Notes: generated from the letters alone by a model not told the origin. A stretch of DNA of 18,211 nucleotides from CAZAGT01 sp964484515 (GCA_964484515.1 CAZAGT010000065.1:1-18211); one strand, 5' to 3'; positions 1 through 8,142 are shown, counted from the first letter of the stretch. Numbers and translations: made by a program.

Positions 1-41
1 TGAAAATCAATAAGATAATATAAAATTTGCTGGCCTAATAG

Positions 42-179
42 GATAACTCTATTAGTTTAAGCAACCCCAAGGAGTTACTGGAGGACGTGTCGAGGTTCGA
101 CCGTTTGCAAGATCTCCCTCGACCCCCCTTAGAAAAGGTGGATAGGAAGGCCTTCAAGAGGCGCCCGTTCATTTTGTAA
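42..179 (+). pseudogene. Possible C-terminal remnant of an AMP-forming acyl-CoA synthetase
   Basis: This 45-codon open stretch runs from just after a TAG at 39-41 to a TAA at 177-179 and has no ATG, GTG or TTG with a usable ribosome site. Its translation is protein-like. It ends with an LPRPPLEKVDRKAF segment that resembles the C-terminal lysine motif of class I adenylate-forming enzymes (usual form LPRTPxGKVDRKAL), with Glu where Gly is expected. It converges on the mutase small-subunit gene. I infer the stub of a lost synthetase. The similarity is short, and chance or another family is possible. Confidence 0.3.
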
Positions 180-324
180 CCAGAAATAGAAAACATGACA
201 GCAGTCCTGGAAAAGATGATTAACAGTCTGGAAAAGACCCGCTCAATTGCGGTTATTTGGTCTAAGAATCGACGATCGAGACAAGGGAGGGGTCCAAAAA
301 GGTCAGGCTTCACAAAACGAAACG
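180..324. other. Convergent intergenic tail, nothing clear
   Basis: This is the short spacer between the remnant on the plus strand and the 3' end of the minus-strand mutase operon. No convincing stem followed by a T run was found to end the operon. A plus-strand ORF starting at 195 has no ribosome site and runs into the opposite gene, so it is not called. Confidence 0.4.
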
Positions 325-765
325 TTATTCTCCCGACTTCGCCGCCTTATGGCGATGCTCGTCACATTCAGGGAATTGAGTCAGGCGCCGGATGGTCGTG
401 ACGATGTGTTCTCCCGTCGCACCCGGCGTAAATACAGCGTCGAATCCCCCGTCTTGCATGCGTTTACCGTCTGCAGGCGGGAAAACTCCTCCCATGAGAA
501 ATACAACCCGATCCTTTATACCCTTCCTTTCCGCCTCGTCCAACAACGGCATACCAAGACTGAGGTGGGCCCCCCCGAGCGAGCTCACCCCCACCACGTC
601 TGCGTCCTCTTGAAGCGCACTCTGCACGATCTCCCTAGGGGAGGCATTACCGATATAGACCACCTCCATCCCTTCATTTCTCAGTTGTTTGGCCACGGTA
701 AGGACACCCCTGTTGTGCACGTCAAGACCGAGCTTAGCAAGGATAACCCTGATACGCCTTTTCAT
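325..765 (-). CDS. Cobalamin-binding small subunit of a B12-dependent acyl-CoA mutase
   Basis: This 146-aa protein is a stand-alone B12-binding domain of the methylmalonyl-CoA mutase C-terminal type. It carries adenosylcobalamin for the catalytic subunit encoded 29 bp upstream. The base-off/His-on motif DxHxxG is present as DVHNRG near residues 15-20, so the lower-ligand histidine is intact. It is followed by the VSSLGGAH loop and the LMGGVF segment, which correspond to the usual SxL and GG contacts to the cofactor tail. Length matches other separate small subunits (about 130-150 aa), as in archaeal methylmalonyl-CoA mutase and 2-hydroxyisobutyryl-CoA mutase. The ATG at 765 has a GGAGGG ribosome site nine bases upstream. 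It is the last gene of the minus-strand operon. Which acyl-CoA the complex acts on cannot be read from this subunit. Confidence 0.93.
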   Translation of the reverse strand: MKRRIRVILAKLGLDVHNRGVLTVAKQLRNEGMEVVYIGNASPREIVQSALQEDADVVGVSSLGGAHLSLGMPLLDEAERKGIKDRVVFLMGGVFPPADGKRMQDGGFDAVFTPGATGEHIVTTIRRLTQFPECDEHRHKAAKSGE

Positions 766-794
766 TCGATTCTTCCCTCCGCAATTTCGTTACG

Positions 795-2552
795 CTACCA
801 GAGAGATGGCAGCTTCCACAGGCCAAAGGCCTCCTTGAACACCTTGAAGACTTCTCCTTCCGTGCACCGGACCCGTGCGCATTGGATCGCGGTTTGAAGG
901 ATGTTCTGCTTCCTGCAGCACGCCCCTTTAAGGGCGGTCAATGCCTTCTCCGCCTCGTTGTTGTCCCTGGTCAATCGGAGACTCTGAACCCTTTGCTTTT
1001 GTTTTTCCTCCACACCCTCGGGATAGCGAAAAACATTTATGGGCGGCGGCTCGACCTCCGATTGATAAACATTTTGCCCTACAATTTTCAGATCTCCGGA
1101 TTCCATCATTCTCTGTTGTTCCGTAAAATAGGCGGTAATCCGCTTGTGGAGCTCTCCGCTCTCGATGGTTGCGACGTATCCACCGGCCCGCTCGATTTCA
1201 TCCACTTCATCCAGGATTCGCTTCTCCATTTCATTGGTGAGCGCTTCGATGTAAAACGATCCTCCCAGAGGATCGACGACCTCGGTGACGCCTGTCTCGG
1301 TTTGGATAATCTGCTGGGTCCTGAGGGACAGAAGTGCAGCCTCCTCGGTGGGAACAGAATAGGCCTCGTCGTAGGAGTCCACATGAAGGGACTGGACGCC
1401 TCCCAATACCGCGGCGAGCGCCTGGTAGGCCGCACGAATCACGTTGTTGAGGGGCTCCTGCTGAACCAGGGTGACACCAGAAGTTTGGGCATGACAACGC
1501 ATCCAGAGCGCCCTTGGATTGCTTGCCCCAAATCGAAGCTTCATGACCTTGTACCAGAGTCGCCTTACCGCCCGGAGGCGGGCAATCTCTTCGAAAAAGT
1601 CGCTGGAGGGCGACCAGAAGAACGCAAGGCGCTCGGCGATCTCATTTACATCGTGGCCCCTGGCGCGCAATTCTTCAAGAGTCTCTATGGCATTGGACAT
1701 TGCCACCGCCATCTCTGTAATGGCGGAGGTCCCGAATTCCCGAAGATTGTATCCGTTCAGTGTGATGAAATTCCATTTTGGAACGCATTTTCTGATGAAC
1801 TCGATGTTGTCGCACTGGATGCGGAAGCAGTCTTTCGGGGGGATGTACTCGGCTCCGCTTCGAATGAGCTCCTCCAGGGTGGTATCATTCTGGACGCTTC
1901 CCCGTAGTTGGTCCCACGGGATTCCGCGCTCCTCTGCCATCACCAGGAACATGGGGAAGAGGATCGCCGTGTTGGACGGATAATGGGTGACGATGGAGAT
2001 GGTCACTTCCTCAAGAGGAATGTCCGCAAAGAGGAGCTTCATATCCTCGACGGAATCGATGCACACGCCCGACATGCCCACCTGGCCTTGCGCCATGGGG
2101 TCATCGGAATCGTACATCTGGATCGTCGGCAGATCAAAAAGGACATTGAGTCCCGTCGCCCCGTGATCCAGCATGAATTTCATGCGTCGGTTGGTGTCCT
2201 CGGGCGAGCCGAAGCCGGTCAACTGTCGCATGGTAAAGCCTTTTCCCCGATACATGTTCGGGTGGATGCCCCTGGTGTAGGGCGGCGCACCCGAGTCACC
2301 GAGATCCGCCTCATAGTCAAGGTCCTGGTTGGACAAAGGGGTATAGAGCATTTCCCGAGGGATGCCGGATCCCAGCACGGTCATTGGGACCTTCTCCCAG
2401 TTCTCCCGATCGGACGCCGTGACCACCGTGTTCATCCATTGGCCAAACCGTCGCTTTAAATCCTCTATGGCTGATGGATTATAGAGTGGCACACGCTTGG
2501 TACCCTCCATGTTGAAGCGGAGTATTTCTTTCGTGATCCTGTCATGTCTCAT
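795..2552 (-). CDS. Catalytic large subunit of a B12-dependent acyl-CoA mutase, divergent active site
   Basis: This 585-aa protein belongs to the methylmalonyl-CoA mutase large-subunit family without the fused B12 domain. It rearranges the carbon skeleton of an acyl-CoA by a radical mechanism with the adjacent small subunit. The TIM-barrel substrate region is recognisable: TRGIHPNMY (93-101), MRQLTGF (108-114), FDLPT (139-143), YDSDDP (147-152), VQND (220-223) and NGYNLREFG (266-274). Aligned by eye to Propionibacterium methylmalonyl-CoA mutase, Tyr89 is Leu111, Ala116 is Leu138 and catalytic His244 is Asn269. Gln197 (Gln221) and Tyr243 (Tyr268) are kept. Arg231 may match Arg207, but a one-residue insertion makes this uncertain. 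Canonical 2-hydroxyisobutyryl-CoA mutase has Ile90 and Asp117 at the first two sites, so this is neither standard type. The ATG at 2552 has an AGGAGGAA site upstream. The family is sure; the substrate is not. Confidence 0.93.
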   Translation of the reverse strand: MRHDRITKEILRFNMEGTKRVPLYNPSAIEDLKRRFGQWMNTVVTASDRENWEKVPMTVLGSGIPREMLYTPLSNQDLDYEADLGDSGAPPYTRGIHPNMYRGKGFTMRQLTGFGSPEDTNRRMKFMLDHGATGLNVLFDLPTIQMYDSDDPMAQGQVGMSGVCIDSVEDMKLLFADIPLEEVTISIVTHYPSNTAILFPMFLVMAEERGIPWDQLRGSVQNDTTLEELIRSGAEYIPPKDCFRIQCDNIEFIRKCVPKWNFITLNGYNLREFGTSAITEMAVAMSNAIETLEELRARGHDVNEIAERLAFFWSPSSDFFEEIARLRAVRRLWYKVMKLRFGASNPRALWMRCHAQTSGVTLVQQEPLNNVIRAAYQALAAVLGGVQSLHVDSYDEAYSVPTEEAALLSLRTQQIIQTETGVTEVVDPLGGSFYIEALTNEMEKRILDEVDEIERAGGYVATIESGELHKRITAYFTEQQRMMESGDLKIVGQNVYQSEVEPPPINVFRYPEGVEEKQKQRVQSLRLTRDNNEAEKALTALKGACCRKQNILQTAIQCARVRCTEGEVFKVFKEAFGLWKLPSLW

Positions 2553-2614
2553 AGCCCGTTACTTCCTCCTTAAGACCGTCTCCCACCGCCGCGCATTTGA
2601 AGGACATCTTTTCT

Positions 2615-4324
2615 TCATCCTTCCAGGCCGCCCTTAGCCCTTTCCATCTTATCCCACGATGTCAATGCCTGTCTTTCAGGAATGACGGGGATGCCCGAGA
2701 GCGCGTCGGGGGACATGGCATCCCGTGTGACGATGACCTCCAGTACTGCTGGCGCCCGGTCGAATGCCCGATTCAAGGCATCGGGCAGCGCATCCACATG
2801 CTCCACCCGCTCCCCATGAAGCCCCAGGGCCTGTGCGAGCTTTGCATAGTCGCAGCCTTCCAGCTCAGTGCCCACAATGCGGCCCCTGTAAGAGATCTTC
2901 TGGTCGTTTCGCTCGATGTTCCAGGCGCGGTTGTTGGCAACCACAAAGACAACACGGGCCTTGTGACGCCTGCATGTGTCCAGTTCCATGGCATTGAAAC
3001 CAAAGGACCCGTCCCCGGACAAGACCACGACGTGCCGTTCCGGAAAGGCCAGACCGGCGGCAATGCCGAAAGGCACCCCCACGCCCAGACACCCGAAGGG
3101 ACCGCAATCCAGATAGGCCCCACCGGTAAGGGCAATCCGCGAAAAGGACAGGAAATCGCCCCCATCGGCAATGATGACGGCATCCTTGGTGAGCCGTTCC
3201 CGAACACATCCCAGGAGTCGGTAAGGGTGCATCGCCCCGTCCTCGCCCGCGCCGGCTTCTGCCAACTGTCGCAGCAAACCCCTGCGTCGATCCCTGTCCC
3301 TGGAGCGCATCTCCTGGACCCAGGCCGTGTCAACGGCAGGCCTCACTTCATGAGCGGCAGCCAGCATCGCATCCAGCGTGCGGGCGGGCGTCCCGAAGAT
3401 CTCCACGTCGGCGCGTCGGGTCCCCCTGAGCTCGCTCGCAGAGGTCCCAACGCGCACGAATTGCGCGCTCGGGAAGACGGCCGTCGAGCCGTATCCCAGC
3501 TGGAAATCCAGGGATCGGCCCAAGGTGATGACCACATCCGCGTCCTTCATGGCTTGAGCCCGCATGGCCGGTACGAATGCAGGGTGATCTTCCGGGATGA
3601 GAAAGCGACTCTCACTGGTGTCGATGTAGAGGCAGTCAAGTGTTTCCAGGAATCTCAAAAGGGTGTCCCCGGACTCACGCGCGCCCCGTCCTGAGATCAC
3701 GAGCAATCGGCGCGCTCCCCAGATCGCATCTACCCCAAGCCGGACCGACTCAGCCGAAGGGGGGACGGAGGTGTTTCCGCGCGCCGGGAAACGCGACTGG
3801 TCCACAAGGCCATCGTCAAGTCTCTCCCGCAGGAGGTCCGTCGGAAAATCGATAAAGGCCGGTCCGGCATCCCTCAGGTGCCCTTCGGCGCATGCCACCG
3901 CCTCGTCGAGCTCCCGCAACACTTGCTCCGCCCGCCAAACGGTTCGCGTATAGCGGGTGATGGGGCGGACGATATCCGTCTGAGGAATCGCCTGGAGCGC
4001 CCCCATGTTCTCCTGTGGGCGAGGGGGAACACCGGAGATGATGAGCACCGGGACTCGGGATACGGAGGCATTGGCAATGCCGGTCAGTGCGTTGGTCATC
4101 CCCGGTCCCGCCGTGACGAGCGCCACGCCCAGACGTCCTGTCAGGTCACTGTGCGCATGGGCCATATGGATCGCCGCCCGTTCGTCCCGGACATCGATGA
4201 TCGGGATTCCCAGCCGATCGATCCAATCCCAAATAGGGAGAATATGACCTCCGCAAAGACTAAACACGCGGTCCACGCCGCGGGCCTTCAAAAATTGCGC
4301 AATAAGCTGGGCAACCTCTTTCAT
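2615..4324 (-). CDS. TPP-dependent enzyme, likely 2-hydroxyacyl-CoA lyase/synthase type
   Basis: This 569-aa member of the acetolactate synthase/oxalyl-CoA decarboxylase superfamily is complete. The catalytic Glu that activates TPP lies in DERAA (Glu48). The central domain spans about residues 190-330. The C-terminal TPP/Mg2+ motif runs from GDGSFGF (437-443) to ANN (463-465). The C-terminal part (NNRAWNIERNDQ, GTELEGCDYA, VTRDAMSPDA) looks, from memory, like bacterial 2-hydroxyacyl-CoA lyases, which split 2-hydroxyisobutyryl-CoA to acetone and formyl-CoA. Its place between an acyl-CoA ligase and a B12 mutase supports a CoA substrate. An upstream in-frame TTG at 4339 would add five residues. 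The ATG at 4324 is preferred because GGAGG (spacing seven bases) precedes it and overlaps the TTG region. An acetolactate-synthase-like or oxalyl-CoA decarboxylase role is the main alternative. Confidence 0.88.
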   Translation of the reverse strand: MKEVAQLIAQFLKARGVDRVFSLCGGHILPIWDWIDRLGIPIIDVRDERAAIHMAHAHSDLTGRLGVALVTAGPGMTNALTGIANASVSRVPVLIISGVPPRPQENMGALQAIPQTDIVRPITRYTRTVWRAEQVLRELDEAVACAEGHLRDAGPAFIDFPTDLLRERLDDGLVDQSRFPARGNTSVPPSAESVRLGVDAIWGARRLLVISGRGARESGDTLLRFLETLDCLYIDTSESRFLIPEDHPAFVPAMRAQAMKDADVVITLGRSLDFQLGYGSTAVFPSAQFVRVGTSASELRGTRRADVEIFGTPARTLDAMLAAAHEVRPAVDTAWVQEMRSRDRDRRRGLLRQLAEAGAGEDGAMHPYRLLGCVRERLTKDAVIIADGGDFLSFSRIALTGGAYLDCGPFGCLGVGVPFGIAAGLAFPERHVVVLSGDGSFGFNAMELDTCRRHKARVVFVVANNRAWNIERNDQKISYRGRIVGTELEGCDYAKLAQALGLHGERVEHVDALPDALNRAFDRAPAVLEVIVTRDAMSPDALSGIPVIPERQALTSWDKMERAKGGLEG

Positions 4325-4408
4325 CTCTTTGGCCTCCAATGTGCCGATGGGGGGTTCTTTCCCTGCGCCTGCCTGACCTCTGAAGCGATCTCGGAAACCT
4401 TCACCTCG

Positions 4409-5827
4409 TCATTGTCTCCTGACGGCCTTCTCATAGAGACCCCGCTTGTCGATCACCCTCCTGGCCTTGAACTGTGTCCTTTCCAGACTGTCAGGCGCCA
4501 TCATCTGCACGATGGTCCGGAGCCCCTTGGCCTTTAGCTCCGACTCAAGCCTGGACTTCAGCCGGTAGACCGTATCGGGATCCAGGCCCGGCTTGTATTC
4601 CGCCTGAACCAAGAGCTCATCCATGGCCCTTTCCCTCGTGATGATGATCCGATATTCGTCGGAAAATCCAGGGATGGATCGGATCACATCCTCAATGGCG
4701 CTCGGGTACACGTTCTCCCCCCGCACCACAAACATGTCGTCGGCCCGACCGTAAACGCCCTTCGGAAATCGAGGAAAGGTCATCCCGCAGGGGCACCGGT
4801 CATCAACCCACATGGATAGATCGCCCGCCCAGAACCGGATCATAGGTTGCGATGTCCGCTCCAGATGGGTATAGACGGTGACCCCTTCTTCACCGTAAGG
4901 AACCCTTTGCCTGCTCAGCGAATCCACCAACTCCGCATATACTACATCCTGATAGAGGTGCATGCCCTGACGGTGACCGCACTCACAATTCGACATCCAG
5001 GGCGTCATCTCAGCCGTTGAGCCGGAGTCAACGCAGACGCCTCCGAAGGTCTCCTCAATCCGCTTGCGGGTGGAGGGAATCCCAGCGCCCGGCTCTCCTG
5101 AAAAGAAGAGGATTCGAAAGGCGAAATCCTTTCGAGGATCCAATCCCCTGGCCCGAGCCCGTTCGGCGAGGTAAAGGCTGTAAGAAGGCGTACCGTAAAA
5201 GACCGTCGGTCTGACCTCCTTTATCCATTCGAGGGCCCGGTCGGTCTGCCCGGGGACTCCCGCACCAAAGGGAAAAACGGTGGCCCCGAGGCGTTCCGCC
5301 CCCAACAGGGCCCCCCAACTGCCCCAGTAGAGGCTGAAAAAAGAACCGATGAAGACCGTATCCTTCGGTCTGAGCCCAAAATTCCACATGAAGCGCCCAT
5401 GAGCCTCGGCAATGCGCGCGATGTCTTCCCGCCCTACGGCAAAGGCCGTCGGTTTTCCGGTGGTGCCAGAGGTCCCATGGATTCTCCCTACCTCTTCCCT
5501 AGGCAAACAGAGATTGCTGCCAAATGGCGGGTGTTCTAACTGGTCCTGCCGGATTTCTTCTTTAGTGACAAAGGGAATCCGTTCGAAGTCCTCCAGCGAT
5601 CGAATATCCTCCGGCCTCACGCCAACCTTGTCCCACTTTTTCCTGTAAAAGGACGATCTTTCATAAGCATACCTGAGCTGGGCCTGGAGCTTGGGAAGGA
5701 TCACCCTCTGTTCCCTTTCCTCCGGATCCATGGTATCGAGCCTCTCGTCCCAATACGGCGAATCCGCGGTTGGTAGGTAGGACGGTTCATATTTCGGGGG
5801 CCATGTCTTCAGGACGGAATCTGCCAT
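4409..5827 (-). CDS. PaaK-type AMP-forming acyl-CoA ligase
   Basis: This protein of about 472 aa has the phenylacetate-CoA ligase fold. It activates a carboxylic acid through an acyl-adenylate to its CoA thioester in the cytoplasm. The phosphate-binding loop GTSGTTGKPTA lies near residues 118-128. The usual STAEMTPW and YGRADD segments follow, and the C-terminal lysine region ERTQFKARRVIDKR carries the adenylation lysine. A CxCGHRQG stretch (NCECGH) with the later DRCPCG may form a structural metal site seen in some PaaK relatives. 2-Hydroxyisobutyryl-CoA ligase is, from memory, a PaaK relative of similar size and is also encoded with a B12 mutase, so a 2-hydroxy acid is a fair guess. Formate or an aromatic acid remain possible. 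The ATG at 5827 is preferred (AGG upstream). An in-frame ATG at 5845 would add six residues. It lies 84 bp upstream of the TPP gene. Confidence 0.9.
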   Translation of the reverse strand: MADSVLKTWPPKYEPSYLPTADSPYWDERLDTMDPEEREQRVILPKLQAQLRYAYERSSFYRKKWDKVGVRPEDIRSLEDFERIPFVTKEEIRQDQLEHPPFGSNLCLPREEVGRIHGTSGTTGKPTAFAVGREDIARIAEAHGRFMWNFGLRPKDTVFIGSFFSLYWGSWGALLGAERLGATVFPFGAGVPGQTDRALEWIKEVRPTVFYGTPSYSLYLAERARARGLDPRKDFAFRILFFSGEPGAGIPSTRKRIEETFGGVCVDSGSTAEMTPWMSNCECGHRQGMHLYQDVVYAELVDSLSRQRVPYGEEGVTVYTHLERTSQPMIRFWAGDLSMWVDDRCPCGMTFPRFPKGVYGRADDMFVVRGENVYPSAIEDVIRSIPGFSDEYRIIITRERAMDELLVQAEYKPGLDPDTVYRLKSRLESELKAKGLRTIVQMMAPDSLERTQFKARRVIDKRGLYEKAVRRQ

Positions 5828-5994
5828 GACTGAACCTGCATGCATCTACGGTGATCAAGAAATACACCAAGCGTTGGACTATCGAGGTCCGTTTCAAAGA
5901 GTGCAAACCGCTCTTGGGACTTGGCAAAGATCAGCGTAGCGATTCTCCACCGTTTCGGGGTGCGAAACTTGAGACTCACATGGGCTTCAAACAT
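5809..5994 (-). CDS. Possible small ORF coupled to the BKACE gene
   Basis: A 61-aa ORF starts in a TAATG stop/start overlap with the end of the BKACE gene and runs into the start of the ligase gene. This arrangement would allow translational coupling through the 150-bp gap. The peptide is basic at the N-terminus and has no motif I recognise. There is only a weak AGG upstream. It may be a chance ORF or the remnant of a longer gene. Confidence 0.25.
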   Translation of the reverse strand: MFEAHVSLKFRTPKRWRIATLIFAKSQERFALFETDLDSPTLGVFLDHRRCMQVQSWQIPS

Positions 5995-6914
5995 TAGAAG
6001 CCTGTCTGGTCCAAGCCCTTCAGTCCGTACGCCTTGCGGGCCTCCTCGGGGGTGCCGATATCCAAGCTCAATTCTCTGGCGATACGCACCACCATTTCCA
6101 CCTGATCAGCGCTGCACCTCGCCTTTCTTCCTTTGCCCGCATACAGAGAATCCTCGAGGCCCACTCTTGCATGACCTCCCATACACATCGCCATTGTGCA
6201 TAACCGTATTTGATCCCGACCCGCAGCGGCCACGGACCACGTGAACTCCCCGAGTTGTCTAACAGCCGTGTTGTACAGAAAAACCACATTGTCCACGGTC
6301 GCCGGCATCCCGCCAAACAGTCCCAACACAAACTGCAGGTGAGGTGGTTTCTTCAATAGTCCCTCATTGATCAGCCAAGCCACATGGTTTATCATGCTCA
6401 CGTCATAGATCTCGCATTCCGGCTTCACCTCATCGGCCAGGAAAGCCTCGGCGTAAATCTTGAGAGTCTTGAATGTGTTTTGGAAGACCCAGTCACCTGT
6501 CCAGTTGATGTAATTCTCCTCCCAGTCAAACTTGTATTCGCTCATCTTTTCGGTCATCTTGAAAATCCCGACGTGATAGGACCCCATGTTAAATGTCGCC
6601 ATTTCCGGCTTCAGTTGAGGTACCATCGCAACCCTTTCCTCAATGGTCATACCCAAACCGCCGCCGGTGGTGGGAATGATCACGAGCGGGCATCTTTCTT
6701 TGATCTTACGGCAAATCTCTTTAAACAAACCGAGGTCGCTGACAGGTTGACCGGTTTGCGGATTCCGGGCATGGACGTGCACCAAGGCCGCCCCAGCATC
6801 GCAGGCTCTGGCAGCGTCCTGAGCGATCTCGTCAGGGGTTATGGGAAGGGATTCGCTCATACTTGGCGTGTGAATACTTCCCGTTAGTGCTGCGGTAATA
6901 AAAACCTTGCCCAT
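5994..6914 (-). CDS. BKACE (DUF849) beta-keto acid cleavage enzyme
   Basis: This 306-aa zinc-dependent TIM-barrel protein is of the 3-keto-5-aminohexanoate cleavage (Kce) family. Family members react a beta-keto acid with acetyl-CoA to give acetoacetate and a new acyl-CoA. The zinc ligands are in place: His46 and His48 in HVHARNP, and Glu254 in GGHARVGLEDS, with Arg250 four residues before it as in Kce (Arg226/Glu230). PTTGGGLG (81-88) and GRDQ (232-235) line the active site in the family. The start ATG at 6914 has AAAGGAGT six bases upstream. It lies between an SDR and an acyl-CoA ligase, which suggests a step on a beta-keto acid made in the pathway. In the operon it could recycle acetoacetate or make the CoA ester of a branched acid. 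The family call is firm; the keto acid is unknown. Confidence 0.93.
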   Translation of the reverse strand: MGKVFITAALTGSIHTPSMSESLPITPDEIAQDAARACDAGAALVHVHARNPQTGQPVSDLGLFKEICRKIKERCPLVIIPTTGGGLGMTIEERVAMVPQLKPEMATFNMGSYHVGIFKMTEKMSEYKFDWEENYINWTGDWVFQNTFKTLKIYAEAFLADEVKPECEIYDVSMINHVAWLINEGLLKKPPHLQFVLGLFGGMPATVDNVVFLYNTAVRQLGEFTWSVAAAGRDQIRLCTMAMCMGGHARVGLEDSLYAGKGRKARCSADQVEMVVRIARELSLDIGTPEEARKAYGLKGLDQTGF

Positions 6915-6989
6915 GATCGCACTCCTTTCACCCTCTTCTCATTTCGAACCTCTCGGGCCTTCCCAAAAAAGTGAAGCACCCGCCCAGCC

Positions 6990-7772
6990 TCAATACATTA
7001 TCGTTCCGCCGCACACGTTGATATCCTGACCGGTGATCATCGCCGCCTCTTGCGAACACAAAAACGCAACAACAGTGGCCACGTGTCTTGGGTCGACGAA
7101 GGTCTTCAGTGCCGATGCCTCTGCCCTTTCGGCAACGACCTGTTCCCGGCTTTTTCTGGTTGACTGCATGATCCCATCGACCACCTTTTCAAGCCGGGGG
7201 CCTATGACCGGACCCGGGCAAACGGAATTCACCCGAATTTTCCATGTACCGACTTCGGCCGCCAGCGTGCGCGTCAGGCCGATCACCCCCATTTTGCTGG
7301 TGGCATACGGTGTACGCTGAATCAGGGCCAGTTTACCCGTAATGGAGGAAATATTGACGATGCTGCCGCTGCCCTGTTTCTTCATAGGTGGTATCGTGTG
7401 CTTACAGCACAAAAACATCCCCCGAAGATTGACCGCCAAGGTGTCTTCCCACTCCTCAACGGTGATATCTTCGATCGGCTTGACCGGACCCATAATCCCC
7501 GAATTGTTGACCAGAATGTCGATCCTCCCGGCAATGGACAGGGCAGCCTGGATCAGTGCCGTCACCTGGTTTTCCTGACGAATGTCCGTGGGGATCACCT
7601 TGGCTGTCCCGTCCCCGTTTCGGCCAATCATTTCGGCGGTTTCCCGGGAACCCTCTTCATTGATGTCGGCAATAACAACCTGCGAACCCTCCTGTGCCAG
7701 GCGGAGGGCGATCTGGCGGCCCAATCCCTGGCCGCCGCCGGTGACAATCGCAATCTGATTGTGCAACCCCAT
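6990..7772 (-). CDS. Short-chain dehydrogenase/reductase, probable NAD-dependent 3-hydroxyacyl(-CoA) dehydrogenase
   Basis: This 260-aa classical SDR has the nucleotide-binding TGGGQGLG motif (11-18), NNSG (89-92), the catalytic Ser142/Ser143, and Tyr156-x3-Lys160 in YATSK. An Asp at the end of the second strand (Asp36 in IADIN) favours NAD(H) over NADP(H). VCPGPV follows, as usual after the active site. Length is typical. An AAAGGAG site lies eight bases before the ATG at 7772, and BKACE follows after 75 bp. By context it could oxidise a 3-hydroxyacyl-CoA or 3-hydroxy acid produced by the mutase to the 3-keto compound used by BKACE. Substrate calls from sequence are weak in this family, so the CoA-ester assignment is an inference. 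Confidence 0.92.
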   Translation of the reverse strand: MGLHNQIAIVTGGGQGLGRQIALRLAQEGSQVVIADINEEGSRETAEMIGRNGDGTAKVIPTDIRQENQVTALIQAALSIAGRIDILVNNSGIMGPVKPIEDITVEEWEDTLAVNLRGMFLCCKHTIPPMKKQGSGSIVNISSITGKLALIQRTPYATSKMGVIGLTRTLAAEVGTWKIRVNSVCPGPVIGPRLEKVVDGIMQSTRKSREQVVAERAEASALKTFVDPRHVATVVAFLCSQEAAMITGQDINVCGGTIMY

Positions 7773-7840
7773 TCGGCGAGCTCCTTTCTAGATACAGGCG
7801 GAAAGTCCTACCTGTCGAACCCGGAAATTCCCGATCCCGT

Positions 7841-8142
7841 TTAGTGCGCATGCGATAGAAGCGGGTAAACGTCCCTCTCTTTATCTTTGAAATCGAACCC
7901 ATCCTCGCCGGCCACTTCGTGTTCATGACTTCTGTAAAAGCCATGGAATATCGGAGATCGACGTGTTCATCTTTGCAGAAGACGATGTATTTTATTGCCT
8001 CTCCCGTATTGACCGCCCGCTTCGCCCAAAGGATTCCTAGGACCTTGAGCAAGTTGGGGAAATGTGTTTCATCATACCACCGGTCCAGTGCAACTTCCAT
8101 CTCCGGATCAACATCGACCCGCACAGGTAAAACGACTTCGTC
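7841..8142 (-). pseudogene. Damaged EthD/dabb-like ferredoxin-fold ORF
   Basis: A stretch of about 100 codons reads VRVDVDPEMEVALDRWYDETHFP and on to about FTRFYRMRT when translated, which fits small dimeric alpha/beta-barrel (EthD/DUF4286-like) proteins that often sit in catabolic operons. Both ends are abnormal. Upstream the frame has no ATG and no ribosome site, only unlike-looking sequence back to a TTG at 8238. Downstream the frame runs to 7657, overlapping the SDR gene by 116 bp, while a TAA in another frame at 7841-7843 would give a normal-length protein. I infer one or more frameshifts or a sequencing error. A functional gene with a rare start is possible. Confidence 0.45.

Noticed and set aside
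195..401. Plus-strand 68-codon ORF downstream of the mutase operon
   Set aside because: It has no ribosome site, no recognisable pattern, and overlaps the convergent gene.
247..897. 216-codon plus-strand ORF
   Set aside because: It is antisense to the mutase small subunit and to the 3' end of the large subunit, with no ribosome site.
882..1907. 341-codon plus-strand ORF
   Set aside because: It lies antisense to the mutase large subunit, has no ribosome site, and its translation has no family pattern.
2597..3694. 365-codon plus-strand ORF
   Set aside because: It is a shadow of the GC-rich TPP enzyme gene on the other strand.
4325..4339. TTG start for the TPP enzyme
   Set aside because: The GGAGG ribosome site overlaps this codon region and points to the ATG at 4324.
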